Shown here in pieces: positions 18,283 through 39,100 of a stretch of 64,000 nucleotides of DNA. The stretch is taken from positions 62,001-126,000 of the forward strand of contig NC_046303.1 of assembly GCF_004115265.2 (NCBI RefSeq), read 5' to 3'. Position numbers and translations under genes: made by a program. Every line of letters begins with the position of its first letter. Positions within the stretch are counted from its first letter, which is position 1. Under the pieces are notes generated by a model. That model made no database searches. It was not told the origin of the DNA and saw nothing but the letters and a program-made list of their open reading frames with translations. Origin of the DNA: Rhinolophus ferrumequinum. Taxonomy: Eukaryota > Chordata > Mammalia > Chiroptera > Rhinolophidae.

Positions 18283-18959
18283 ACCCTGCATCCTTAGGGA
18301 TGGTGTTTGTACACAGGACTCGAAGTGTGTGATTTAGTGGGGCAGGGGCCTGAGCTGACGGCAGGTGAGGGTCTCTGCAATATGGACTGGGAGGGGCCAA
18401 AGCCCCCACCATGGAAGTGGGGGAGGAGAAGGATCGAGCCCAGAATTCCGGGTCACTGGAATCCTGTGCAGGAGAAAGGGGTCATGATGGAGCTTGGAGG
18501 CCCTAGGTGATCCCTGGGGCCTGGTGAGAGGGACTGCCAATGAGGAAGGATGAGTACGAACATCTTCGAGAAGCTTGGCTACTAAGAGGAGGGTAGAGAT
18601 AAAGAGGGCGCTGCAGGCGTTAGCACTGACAACCCTGGGCCCCGCAGTGGCCTCAGGTGCATCCTGGTACCCCTCTCCAATGGCAGGAGGATGCGGCTGG
18701 GGACGTCCCTTATTTTTGTTGGCTGAGCTTCTGGCTCAGGTTTGCGAACAAACACACAAGCATGTGAATACCTGACACACAAACTGAGTATAAAATTGCC
18801 TATACCACAATTTGTTTCTCATGCTTACAGTTTTTTTGGATTTCGGTTTTTTACACCTTCCACTACCAGGTACCAGTTTTTCTTTTTTTACATCTTGCTA
18901 AGATTTCAGTAATCTTACCAGACATAAAAGTAAAAAGAATGTCATCTGTAAGAAAGACT

Positions 18960-19450
18960 TAATTATTCCTCAGTATCTATCACCTCCTGCTTTAGTAACA
19001 GAGCTCCTGATATTTAGCTGGCACAAGTCCATCGGAAAGAGACTGCACTTCTCAGCTCCCCTTGTTGCTCCCCTTGTAGTGGTCTGTGACTGAGTTCTGG
19101 CAAAGGCCAACAAAATGCACTTGCAGCTCTGTGTGAGCTTCTAGAAAGTGTTCTTAAGGGAAGAGATTGTGCTCTGCTGTTGCTTTTCCTCCTTTCTGCT
19201 GGCTGGTGTGAAGTAATGATGGCTGGATCTCAAGCAGCTGTTTTGCACCATGAGGTAGAAGCCGTGTGTTGAGAACAAGGGAGCAACAAAATGAAGGAAG
19301 CCAGCATCTGGATTGTGAGGCTGCCAGACCAGGCTGGACTGCTTACCTCTGCGTTTATTTTACATAAGAGTACAAGTTTCCGTTTTATTTTGAGCATTGC
19401 TACATTGGGTTTTCCATCTCTCACAGCTGATCCTGAGAAGCCATTTCAGG
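18960..19450 (+). repeat. Old interspersed repeat, family not assigned
   Basis: Order of phrases (TTCTCAGCTCCCCTTGT, GTGACTGAGTTCTGGC, TTTCTGCTGGCTGG, ACCTCTGCGTTTATTTTACA, ATTGGGTTTTC and a terminal CAGCTGATCC) looks like a widely dispersed ancient mammalian repeat, but I cannot name the family. A similar, shorter block occurs near 60640-60930. Confidence 0.4.
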
Positions 19451-19903
19451 TAAGTGGAAGTTCGCAGGTTCTGGGTTGTAAATCAATTGTCCTTTAATTG
19501 GGACACACGACCTCTCTGAGATGATTCAAACCTGATCTCGAATTTCTTTTTCCATTCAAGTTTTACTTGCTAGGTGATGGAGCTCTGAAGTCCTATCTTT
19601 CAAGTAGATTTTAAAGTTGGGAGATTTTGTGTCCTTTCCAGAAATGATGTGGTCTTTAAGTGTTGCTGTCTCGGGGCTGGCTGTGCCGGAGCCCCTGTCC
19701 TACCCCCACTGCCACGCTGTTGTCCTCCACCCAGTTCTTACAGTTCCAGGACTGTTGTCAATCTCATGAGATGCTGTGACGGTATTTATCCCATATTTGG
19801 CCATTTAACAGGTATTTACTCAGGGCATCTATGTGCCAGGCATGCCTCTGATGTGGGGGGTGTGTCATAAATATCACAGCCCCCCGTCCTTTAGCCCTGT
19901 GAA

Positions 19904-19948
19904 GCTTTACTGGAGACACTGATGCCGTCAGTGTACCCCAACATGTCA
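19904..19948. repeat. 45-bp direct repeat, copy 1
   Basis: Starts GCTTTACTGGAGACACTGAT and ends AACATGTCA. It differs at one base from copy 2 at 20412-20456, exactly 508 bp away. Confidence 0.9.
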
Positions 19949-20317
19949 CTGCTGGTGGGGAGACGTGATAAACGCGAGATGAGTGTCAGCCATCGCTGAA
20001 TAACCAGCCTCCCGACTCGGCCGATTGAGGCAATCACCTTTATTAGCCACACACCTGCCCGTCGTGCATCCGGGCAGCTCGGCCTGTCTGGTCAGGTGCA
20101 GCTGGTCCCGCTGGCCTCCCTCATGTGTCCCACTGGAGGGACAGCGGTCTTGAATGGCCTTGGCTTTGCCCCTGGGGCTTTGTCCTCCCAGGTGTGCTCT
20201 CGTGGTTCTGGAAGGGGGTGGACAGGATTGGGGATGCCGCAAGTGTTTTCAAGCCTCTGCTTGAACCCAGCTTATTCCCCTGGTCAAAGCACTCACGTGG
20301 CCAAGCCTGCAGTCAGT

Positions 20318-20360
20318 GGGAGGGGGAGGAGGGGGGGAGGGGGAGGGAGGGGGGAGGGGG
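20318..20360 (+). repeat. G-rich purine tract (G-quadruplex candidate)
   Basis: About 43 bases of G and A with many runs of four to seven G separated by single A or AGGA. Pattern permits G-quadruplex or triplex folding. Confidence 0.8.
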
Positions 20361-20411
20361 CGGCTACAAAGTTAAAGGGCCCAGGGCCAAGGGTGTGGGC
20401 ACAGGGAGGGC

Positions 20412-20456
20412 GCTTTACTGGAGACACTGATGCCGTCAGTGTACCCCAATATGTCA
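20412..20456. repeat. 45-bp direct repeat, copy 2
   Basis: Second copy of the 45-bp motif at 19904-19948, with AATATGTCA at its end in place of AACATGTCA. The surrounding sequence of the two copies does not match. Confidence 0.9.
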
Positions 20457-21732
20457 GAGACGCGGGGAGTGGGAGGGACCCTTTCAGCATATATAGGGGA
20501 GGGCTGCCGTTTTCCTCAGGGTGTTGGGGAAGGCTCGGCGGGAAGGTGGCTTCAGGTAAAGGCCTGAGTTGTCTGAGGAGAGGGTGCTGCCCCGTGTTGG
20601 TGGGATCTCCTCCCGTGAACATCAGACGTGTTGTATTACTCGGGGTGGGCTGGTGAAGGCCTTCCCAGGGGCCAACACAGCACCTCGCTCCTGGAGGTCC
20701 CTGTGGACAGGCTGGACATCCCAGGCTTGTCATCCCCAGAGCCACACGCTTCTCCCACAACAACCCTCAGGGAAGGAAAGTCTGTCCTGGGGGGAGCGGG
20801 GGGCCTGGGGCACATGCTCCTTTAGAAGGTGGCGTCCCGTTTCCCGGCCCTCGGCTCCTCTTGCAGCTCCTGGGGAGATGGCTACTGCAGCCTCATCTGT
20901 GACCCCAGCGACCCTCAGCTGCAGCTGACCAAATGAGCTGAGGCCGAGTCCAGGTGCCAGGCCAAGCTCTCTGGGAAACATGGCTGCGGTTCCTGGGGTG
21001 GAGGGCCTGAGTGCACAGGAGAGAGAGGAGGGAAGAGGCCCCTGCCCCACCAGGCAGCTGTGGGACGGCCTGTCGAGGCTTGGCCGCCTTGGAGGGTGAG
21101 TTAGTGGCCTTCTGCAGAGAAACCCAACCCACAGGGAACGCACAGAGAGATTTGTTAGGAGGTCAGCTCACAGGGTTAGGAAGGCCCAGTGCCACCATCT
21201 GTGTCTGCAAGCTGGTGGCCCCAGAAATGTGGTGGTCCAAACCCAGAGGCTTAGGAACCAGGAAGGTCTGAGGGCAGGGAAGATGGAAGTCTCTGCTCAC
21301 GTGGGGACCGGGGCCCACCCACGCTGGGGAGGGCCGCCTGCTTTTCTCAGTCTACCGACTCAGATCAGGAACTCCCTTTTGGACTTAACCCAGAAATAGT
21401 TTCAGCAGTCACCCGGGCTGCCCGGGGCCCAGCCAGTGGACACGCATCAGCCACCACAGTGCGTTGTTCTCTGCAGCTGAGTGGCCCCGAGTGACAGTAG
21501 CTCCCCAGCTCCACCCACACCAGGACAGTTTTCATCTCTGAGCCCCTAACATAGGAAACCAGTGCTCGTTATATTTTAATTTGCATTTTTATAATTTGTA
21601 GTAAGGTCAACATTTTTGCATGTTTATTGGCCACTTAAGTTTCTTCTTTTGTGAATCGCCTGGATAGGTCTCACAACTCACTTTTTAAAAATGGAAACAA
21701 AGTCAAATTGGCTTGAAAACTGCAAAGAGCTG

Positions 21733-21930
21733 TGTTTAACAGCTTCCGTTTATGTAAGACTTACTATTTTTCAGGCACAACTTTCCAGATTTCTCTTGAT
21801 GCATCCCTGCGCCCCTTCACAAGGTAGTGATCGTGTCATCATTACCCATTGTTCAGAAGAAGGAAACTGAGGCTCAGAGAGAGGTTCCTAAAATGTCCAC
21901 TTTCTGACCTCAGGTTGCAGCTCTTTTCCC
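21733..21930 (+). repeat. MIR relic
   Basis: ACCCATTGTTCAGAAGAAGG, AAACTGAGGCTCAGAGAGAG and the preceding TTTTTCAGGCAC stretch match MIR. Confidence 0.65.
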
Positions 21931-23099
21931 AGTGTTTTTCTTTGCCTTTTCATTTCATTTTCAGTATATTTTGAACAGAAAGCTACAACTTTTATGCAAC
22001 CAAATTTCTCAATGTTTTCTTCTAGTCTCTGTTAGAAAAACTTCCCCAGTGAAGAATGTAAACATGGGTCCCGTTTCCTGTTAATATTGTGATGGTCCGT
22101 TTCAGCACCCACGTCTAACTGCCCGGGAGTGCACTGAGACCACGTGGGGTGCTTTTCTCCACTGGGCCCCTGTTTGCAACTGAACAACCCTCCTTTCCCC
22201 ATGGACTTGACGCTGGCTGGCTGTCTCACTGGGCTTCTACACGCCCTCCCATCTGGGGCTGCAGAATTACTCATGGCCCTGGAAGCCCGCCTCCCACCCC
22301 CTCGGCCTGTCAGCCCTACTCCCCACGGCTGTGGTGACCCCCCAGTCTCCCCAGGGGCTGGGTCCTGTGGTGAGTGGAAGGAATTTGGGTGAACTCTGCT
22401 CGCTCAGCAGTCCCAGCCTGGGGAGCTGGGCGGGGACACCAGACTATGGAAAATCACATGTGGTTTTCACGTTGTTGGAAACCAAGAAACTTGTTGCCAG
22501 TTGTGCACACGGCCAGACACTGTCTGGGAGACCCAGGTCTCACAGCTCTGGGAACCACCTCCTGGTAATGTCCAGACTGCAGACAAAGTGTTGTTTTACC
22601 ACCCCACGCCCCCACGAGAGGGCGGAGCAGAGGGACAGGCCAGGCCTGGGTCCTTCTCCCTTGGAGGTGGACTCAGGACTCCAGGGGACTGGAGGGGCTG
22701 GTGCCTGATCTTGGAGCCTGCTGTCCAGAGCCCAGGCTTTCTGGGGCTTCCGGATAGGCCACCCCACACTCGTGCTGGCCAACTGGGCTGTGGAGGTAGG
22801 TCCCTCAGCAGAGCCCACTTGGCCATCTAGGTATCTTAGCTTCCCTCCCCGGTGGCCTGGCCTCTAGTGACTGAGCTGCTGCCTCAGAGGCCCTGAGCAT
22901 CCAGAAGGGTCTCATCTGGGGCTTCCCAGGCCCTGCCACTCCTGCTCGTTCCTGTCCCTGTGTCCTGCCCCAGCTAGAACTCAGGCACATTGGTCCTGTT
23001 GGCTGGTGCCCCATAGTCCTGTGGCCTCGTGGCCAGAGTCTGGGCAGCCTGGATGTCAAGAGCATTCGGTCTGGCCTCGAAGTCCACGCCTAAACTTTC

Positions 23100-23175
23100 C
23101 GTGTCTCTGACATGCTGTGACTTGGACCCGTCACTTCTCCCTGGGCCTCAGTCTCCTCAGTTAGAATTGGGGGAA
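23100..23175 (-). repeat. Partial MIR relic
   Basis: Inverted MIR core: TGTGACTTGGACCCGTCACT followed by CCTGGGCCTCAGTCTCCTCA. Confidence 0.55.
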
Positions 23176-26100
23176 GATGGCGCACGTACTCAGCGAGTAT
23201 TAGTCACTGCACAACCTGCCGTCCACAAGCCAGGACCCAGCTCGGGAGACTGACGTGAGGAGTCTCAGGCTGGGAGTCAGAGTCCCCCACAGGGCAGGAC
23301 TCCACTTCCCAGGGGGTCAGTGCCCTCCCCTGTGCCCTCTGTCCCAGGGGTCCAGTTGCTGACTTCCTGTTCCCTCTGACTTGTCTTCAGGGGAGGGTTG
23401 GACCTCTGGGCATAGCTCAGATGGCACCGTGTTGACAGCTCTGTCGGACACACACTCAGAAGCATGTGCAAATGGCCTGGGGACCCAGAGGCAAGGAGGC
23501 AGGTACCATTGGAGGGATGGGAGTTGGGGACTAGGGTGATGAGATCGAGGACTTTCCAGCCACAGGACATGAAATGGATGGTAACTCCTGGCAGGACGGC
23601 CTGGGGACATCTTCCAGCACTCAGGAAGCTGGGAAATGGTGCCCCGGGTGCAGAGATTTCTGCTGAAACCTTTAACATGGATGAGTTCCCCGAGAGGCCC
23701 GGAGCATGATGGCTCTAATGGTGTGGGGCCACCCAGGGCTGGAGACATAGTCCTTGAGGGGCCCCTGCCACCCCTGGGTGTGGGTCATTTCTGTGTCTGC
23801 ACCTCGCGGAGAGGTGTGGTCCCCAGGGAGCTGAAGGCTGATGGGACTGACCCTCATACATCCCAGGCCCAGGCCAGCATTGCCTTGAGCTCTGTCTGAG
23901 CAGCAAAGACAGATGCTGAGCCGGGAGGGACGAGTGGGAGACCGCCCTTATCAGGGGCGGAGGGCCAACTTGCTGCCTGTCGCGGAGCCTCCCCTCCTCT
24001 TACAGCACCCTGGCAGGCAACCCTCCTGGACCTCAAAGGTGCTTTTGGCCCATGAGCCCAGCCAGGGCCACACCCCCTCTGTGGGCTCCACGGCCTTGCC
24101 CTCACACAGCTGCAGGTGAGCTCCACACATCCCCCAGTTCAACAGGCCCTTGGCTGCCTCCCTTCCCCCAGGCAGAGCCCCAGGCCCAGGTTTAAGGGAC
24201 TTCCTGGGCGTGGGTCTTAAGGCTAAGTGGAGTCCCAGCCCCACCCACCGAGGAAGGATAAGGCCTGGCATGGAGAAGAGTCACCCCTTCTCTCTATCTG
24301 CCCAGACCCTTGGGGGAAGGGCCCCTCACTCCCTGCCCCCGGAGTCTAGTGCCCCAAGAGGCCTTTGGTCATGTTCCTGTTGGTGACTCACTGTGGCTGA
24401 GGAAAAGGGTTCTTTCTATTCCTTTTGAATTCTTTTATGGCTTCTATTTTCCCTGGCAGAGGATGTTGGGCCCAAATCCGATCCATGTGTGAGCTGGCTG
24501 AACTCGCCTCTGCAGGAAGTGACGCTTCACAGCTGCCCCCAGCCTTGGGCCTCCCTGCTTGACACACTCAACTGGGGGCAACAGAGCAAATTCCAAGACA
24601 GTCTCGAGAAAGATGATTCAGAGGCTCGCAGAGGACACTCATGGGTAAGAGCTAGCTCCATCCTACTGCTGCCAGGACCAGCCTGGGAACACATGACAGG
24701 GCGTGGAACAAGGAGGCCTGAGGTGGGGGGAGACTCCGAGAGCCCAGTGGGTGGACTTGGCCTCTGAGGGGAATGGGTGCTGGAACCGGGCTAGGCACAG
24801 CACGCGGGACCCATGTGACCTGCACTGCGAGGGCTGGGGAGACAGGTGGGGAGAGCAGTGAGGCGACGCTGTGATCAGATGGCCAGGGGGCATACCTGGG
24901 ATTTGACCCCAGCGCCTCGCTCCTGACACAGTCCCACTGCCTTTGAGGTATGTACAAGGATGAGCCACTGAGAAGCTAAAGCAGGGCCTTTAAAGGGAGA
25001 CATGAGAGGCCAAGCCTTCCTGGGTCCTGCCCCCTGGTCCCGGGGCTGAGCCAGCATCCCCCATGGTGCTTCCTGACCTGCCTTTCCTCGTTACCTTTAA
25101 CGAACCAAGCTCCACATTTGCCTGTGAGTCACCCCAGGTGCTCCTGGGGTTCCTACCCGACCACTTCACTGGCCGAACTCTCACAGACCTTGGCTCAGGG
25201 CGGACCACCGCTAAATTTGACCCGTGGTTTGCTTTTTCTTGCTTCTCATTCCTTCAAGGGAAAATGTTCTGCGAGCTCTGGCCTTAGGCGTGATGCCCAT
25301 CTGGGGCCAGCCAACATTTGCCCCTCAAGTGGACTTCTGGAAACACTGAGCACATGGTCATAACTGCCATTGCTAGTACACATACAGACATTACTAACTG
25401 ATCCTGGGAATTTCTGTTCCATGCTTCACCCATGCAGACATTACTGATAGATCCTGGATTCTGTGTGCCCCTGGGCCCACATGGTGGCTGCTGTTTTAAA
25501 AACTGGGCTCTGGTAAGAGGAGAGAATGACTGTCTATTGCAACCTCAGCTGGTGGGAAAGCAGTGGGTCCCTAGAGGTGAGGCCGTGTTCACTGTGGGAA
25601 ATAGTAAAGGAACTGTGGGGGGAGGGGGACCTGACCCCAGAAATTTGTGCCTCCTGTCTGGGCAGTGAGTGACTGGAATCGTAGCATGCAGCTTCGCTGG
25701 GCTGGAGGCACCTGTCTCTCTCCCCAGCTGGTCCACGTCCTAAGGGGCAGTTTCTGGTCTCCTCTGCCTTTGAAACCCCACTTCTTCCACATGGAACTAG
25801 GCTCACAGGCGCTGCCCTTAAAACCATCCCTTGATCTGACCTGGCTTCACCCAAGGCTGTGCCATCTGCTCGAGAGGCCAGATAAGGGGGCTGCTGCCTC
25901 CTACCTCCTTGCCAGGTCCAGGCACCCTCCCTTGGTGGCAGGCAGTGCGTGGGAGGGCTAGAGAGCCTTGAACTTGTGTGGAAATAGCTGTGTCAGTTCT
26001 GAGTCCCTCCACACCCTTGACAAACCATTTCTACGAACTACATGCACAATTTAATAAAACGAGTGTCCCTCCTCCTCTGTCTCTGCCTTGCATGCCAGGT

Positions 26101-26559
26101 CCGGGCAGCGGTGGGGAGCAGAGACCTTACCTGGGGCTCCTGCCTCCCGAAGAGCAGTAGGCCTGCCCTGAGGCAGTTTGCACCTGCCCCCATTAAAGTG
26201 TGGGTTGCCAAGTGCAGTGCCTCCCCTGGGAGGTAGCACAGGTGGGCTGATCATGCACCTGGGAGATGAGCTGGATGTCTGAGTGGCAGCTGGGCACAGT
26301 GCAGCGCACCCAGGACAAGGCTCCAGAGACAGGGAAGGGTGGCTTGGCCAGGTGCCCCAGACCACCCTTCTGGGGGCCTGAGTCCATGGTTGGGCTCTGC
26401 TACCAGGTTTCCCGTCATCTCTAGTGGGCTCCCTGGCATCTTGCCTCCTGGTCCCGGCTAACTTGAGGGTGGTGCTGCATACAGAGCCAGGCAGAAGGGT
26501 CAGCTCCCTGGCACCCACACTGTAAGGACCTCCCATCCACTGGGACCCTCTGTCCCTCC

Positions 26560-26909
26560 GGGCCCTCCAGCCTAGGCGCAGGCCTCCAGCCCGGAACATC
26601 GCCCCCAGTCCCCGCTTCGGGAACGGCCAAGTGCATGGAGCCCGGGATTGCTCGGCCCCCCCGCAGCCCCTCCATCCATGCCCGGCTCCTCCTCCTACCC
26701 CGGGGGTTGGGGAGCCGGCTCCGGAAGCCCCGACGCCCCCGCCCCGGCCGCCGCCTGGAGCTTAGGAGAGGGCGGTCCGCACCAGAGCGCGCCACGCGGG
26801 GCCGGAGCTCGGAGCTGCCGCCAGCGCCTAGGAACGCCCGACCACCCCGGCGTCCCCACCGACCCCCGAGCCCCTCCCCAAGCCCCCGCCCCCCACGAGT
26901 GCTGCGGCC
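26560..26909 (+). promoter_or_regulatory. AEBP1 CpG-rich promoter and 5' UTR
   Basis: Sharp rise in GC and CpG content from about 26560 to 27240, covering the AEBP1 start. No TATA box in the usual place. The start codon at 26910 sits in GGCCATGG, a good initiation context. Confidence 0.65.
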
Positions 26910-35685
<8,776 letters not shown>

Positions 35686-35876
35686 GAACAGATCTGCCAG
35701 GGCCAGAGCAGAGCCCCCCCAGTGGTCATGTCACCTGGGCGCCACGAGTGTGACCAACACCTAAAAGCTTGGGTCTGCCGCAGGCTCAGGGGAGAGAGGA
35801 CAGTCGGCTGTAGGCAGGGTGGGGGCAGGCCAGGTGAGTCCAGGGCAGACTCTCAACCACCTGCCCAGGCCACACC

Positions 35877-35882
35877 AATAAA
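35877..35882 (+). terminator. AEBP1 poly(A) signal
   Basis: AATAAA 191 bases after the AEBP1 stop codon, giving a 3' UTR of about 215 bases. Next to the convergent POLD2 end. Confidence 0.85.
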
Positions 35883-36041
35883 TCAAGCTTATGGCAGATG
35901 TGTCACTGACCACTCCCCGTCACACCGACTTGGGGAGAGGGGAGGAGGGAGACTCACATTCCACGTGTGCTCCCTGCGCAGGAGGGCCCGGCCCAGCACC
36001 AGTACACGTAACCAGCACCAGTAACCACTAACCGGTCAGGC

Positions 36042-36047
36042 TTTATT
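36042..36047 (-). terminator. POLD2 poly(A) signal
   Basis: AATAAA on the minus strand 65 bases after the POLD2 stop, giving a 3' UTR of about 85 bases. Confidence 0.85.
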
Positions 36048-36111
36048 TACAAAGAACAGCTGACTTTGCAGGCACGCATGGTTGGGGCCTTAGGACAGCC
36101 TGCCGGCTGAC

Positions 36112-39100
36112 TCAGGGGCCCAGACCCAGGCCTCCCAGGTCCTCATCCTCTGCCCCAAAGCCCGAGAAACTGATGGGCTGGCAGGCCAGGCTGCGCAGGT
36201 TCACGAGGCAGGCTGTGTGCGTGGCACTGAAGTCCGGAACAGCCACCAACAGCACTGTCTGGCCCTCAGGGCCTGCAGAGAAACCACATGGGAAACCTTC
36301 AGGTTCTGGGCGAGACTTGTCTCAAAGGGAAGTCACCACAAGCAAACAGGAGTCCCCCGTCAGCACCGAGGAAGTGCTGCCCACAGAAGCTCCTTTGGAC
36401 CAGAAATGGAAAGGGACGAGGACCCCATAAAGGTCCAAGGCTGAATCAGGCTGACCTGAGATGAGATGGGATAGCACCACACAGCATGGGCAGTTTCAGC
36501 CCTGCTGGGCACACGTGGACCTGTGCCGTCCACCCCACGGGGCCGGGCTCCAGTGTAGGTTTTGTTCTCTGTGAGCCTTGTCCCCAGTGGAGAGCGAGTC
36601 CCTAGTGACAGCCCAGGCCCAGGGCTCCCAGATGAAACTTACCTCGAATGATTTTGGAGCCAAAGCTGGGAGTGTTGCCACAAAAGTAGACATGCGGGCA
36701 CTCCAGGAAGATAAACGGGTCCGTTTTGTAGAAAGGGTAGCAACCTAGAGAAGAGGGCCTTGTAGCTGAGGGCGGGGCTTAGACTGCTGACCATGCACAG
36801 GTAAGGTTCCACGGGAGCTTCCAGAACTACATGTCAAGGCCAGTGAGTGCAAATCCACACCAGAACCACTCCAAGCAGCGGGCCTTCCCTGGTCTTAGGT
36901 CCCACTCCATGTGGCTGAGTTCCACTAGTTACCTAGAGTGTCAGGAGCTGTGGGGCTGATGTGACGGACTCGCAGGGTCCACTCCAGGATCTCCAAGTGA
37001 TCCTCCATGCTGCTGTACCGGAAAATGTCACTGATGTTCTGGCCCGCTGTACCCAGGAACCTGCGAGGCAAGGCTCAGCTGAGCCCACCCTGGGGGCCGG
37101 CCTGGAGTTCGCCCGGCACTCATGGGGGTGCCCCAAGCCACCCTGGAGAAAGAGCCCAATTCAGGTGGGCCCTCTGTGGTCCTGGACCCAGCCCTCCCCT
37201 TCCGGGGTCAGAGGCACAAACCCAGGGCTCCGTGCTGGCTACCTGACTCCATCGATGGTGGCCTGGTAGGGGTTGGTGACCAGCTGGAGCGTTGAGTAGG
37301 CGGTAGCCAGTGGGAACATGCAAGGGTGCAGGGGCTGCTGGGGGAGCGTGTAGTTGGTGGGGTCAAACTCGCCTGGCATCACGTCCACGGGCACTGAGAC
37401 CTGGAGGACACAGGGCAGGGAGCTCGTAGTTTCCAGCACCCTCCTCAGGCAGCCCCACGGAGCCCACCCGTGTCCCTGTAGCCTTCTGGTGCCCAAGGGC
37501 AGCCCAGTCTCCAACATGCCCCCGCCGGCACTCACGCTCAGCTGCAGAAGGATCTCGTCCAGCATCTTGACAGCTTCCACACTGGCCGCCTGGGTTTTCT
37601 TGGTTAGGTACTTGGCCTAGGAGTGGAGGCTGTGAGGCCCCAAGCGTGGCTGAGCTCACAGGGACGCCCCCGCTCAGCCCCACGCACAGGGGGACAAACC
37701 AGCCCTCAAGCAGAGGGGAAGGAGGGGCTGCGCAGGCCGCGGGACCGTACCTTGTTGATGGAGTCTCTGCTCTGGGTACTATGGCTGAGGAGGTTCCCAG
37801 CAAGGATGACCCGGGAGACTTGGGCGGCGCTGCACTGCTCCCCCTCGTCCCCGAGCTGCCCCGTCACCACGTCCACCAGCAGCTGGGTGCCCAGCAGGCT
37901 CTCCCCACCGCCGCCACCCAGGCCCAGACCGGACACCAGCAGCACAAACCTACAGGAGAAGTCGGGGTCCTCCTGGGGGCCACAAAAGCAGGCAGACCCC
38001 CAAGGTGGGCTACAAGGAGCCACTTGTGGCGCTCCGTCACTGTCATAGGTGAGCAGGGAGATGGAGCCCAGTGACCGTAATTCCCCTGGGACCCCAGCAC
38101 CTGCTCCTCACCTGTCCAGGTCAAGGGGGGGTGCGGGCATCTGAGGAGCCAGCCCTGCGAAGCAGTGGTCCTCCACCAGGAACCTGCCATCGTCCCCCGC
38201 AGAGCCCAGCACAGCCAGCACCGTCCCTGAGGAATACAGTGTCACCCCAGCAGGGCAGCCCAGGGGCTACCTCCTTCCAGTCACCCAATGGCACAGGCCA
38301 CTCAGGACCTGCTTCCTAGGGTCACTGCCTTCAGGTGGCTGCAGAAGGGCTGACCCGACCTGGTCTCACCCACCGCTGCAGGAATTCACACGAGCCAGGA
38401 GCGGGGTACAGGCCGTGCCCTCCCACTGCTCACCTGTGACCAGCTGGGACACGTCGATGCTGCCTTCCAGTTTGATGCGCTGCAGCTCATCTTCTAAGAC
38501 AAGCTCATCATCGGGGTGGATGTACTTGCTGCGAGGGGGCTGGGGGGCCAGGTTGTGCTGGAATGGACGTGTGCGCTGGTCTCAGGGCCAGGGCCCATGG
38601 CTCCCGCGCCACATCCGTGACATGGCCCTGCAGCCCGGCCCCCCATGGCTCCGAGGCACGTTGCCCCATGGGTGTCCCCTGGGCAGCATGCTGGGGAGGC
38701 CCGCATGAGCAGGCCAGCCTCACCTCCTCGCTGACCTCACGCAGGATGGACGGCTGCAGCGACATGGATTTGAAGAGGGTCCCCACCACACAGCACTTCT
38801 CCCCAGGCTGCAGCTCACACAGCTTCTTTGTCTGGACTCCACTGCCTAGGCACAGCGGACATGAGCTCAGAGACCAGGGGGCCCTCCAGGCACCCCAGAG
38901 CACCGAGCATGGCAACCCAGCTGCCCGGCCTCTGTCCAGGGCGGGGGGGACAGACCACCAAGTGCAAGGACCCCTGGACCTAAAGGGTCACTTGGCTCCC
39001 GGAGGACAGAGGGACTCGATGTGTCTGGGCCCTGGATGGGTCCTTGTAAGAGAGACAGACCTGCCTGGTGACAACGGGGCAGAGACTGCAGGGAGGCAGC

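Larger units (their letters stand above)
20457..26500. other. Long intergenic stretch before AEBP1
   Basis: About 6 kb without a gene I can recognise. It contains MIR relics and a short imperfect direct repeat (CAGACATTACT at 25385 and 25435, followed in both by a GATCCTGG stretch). Open frames here are short and in mixed frames. Enhancers may exist but cannot be seen from sequence alone. Confidence 0.5.
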
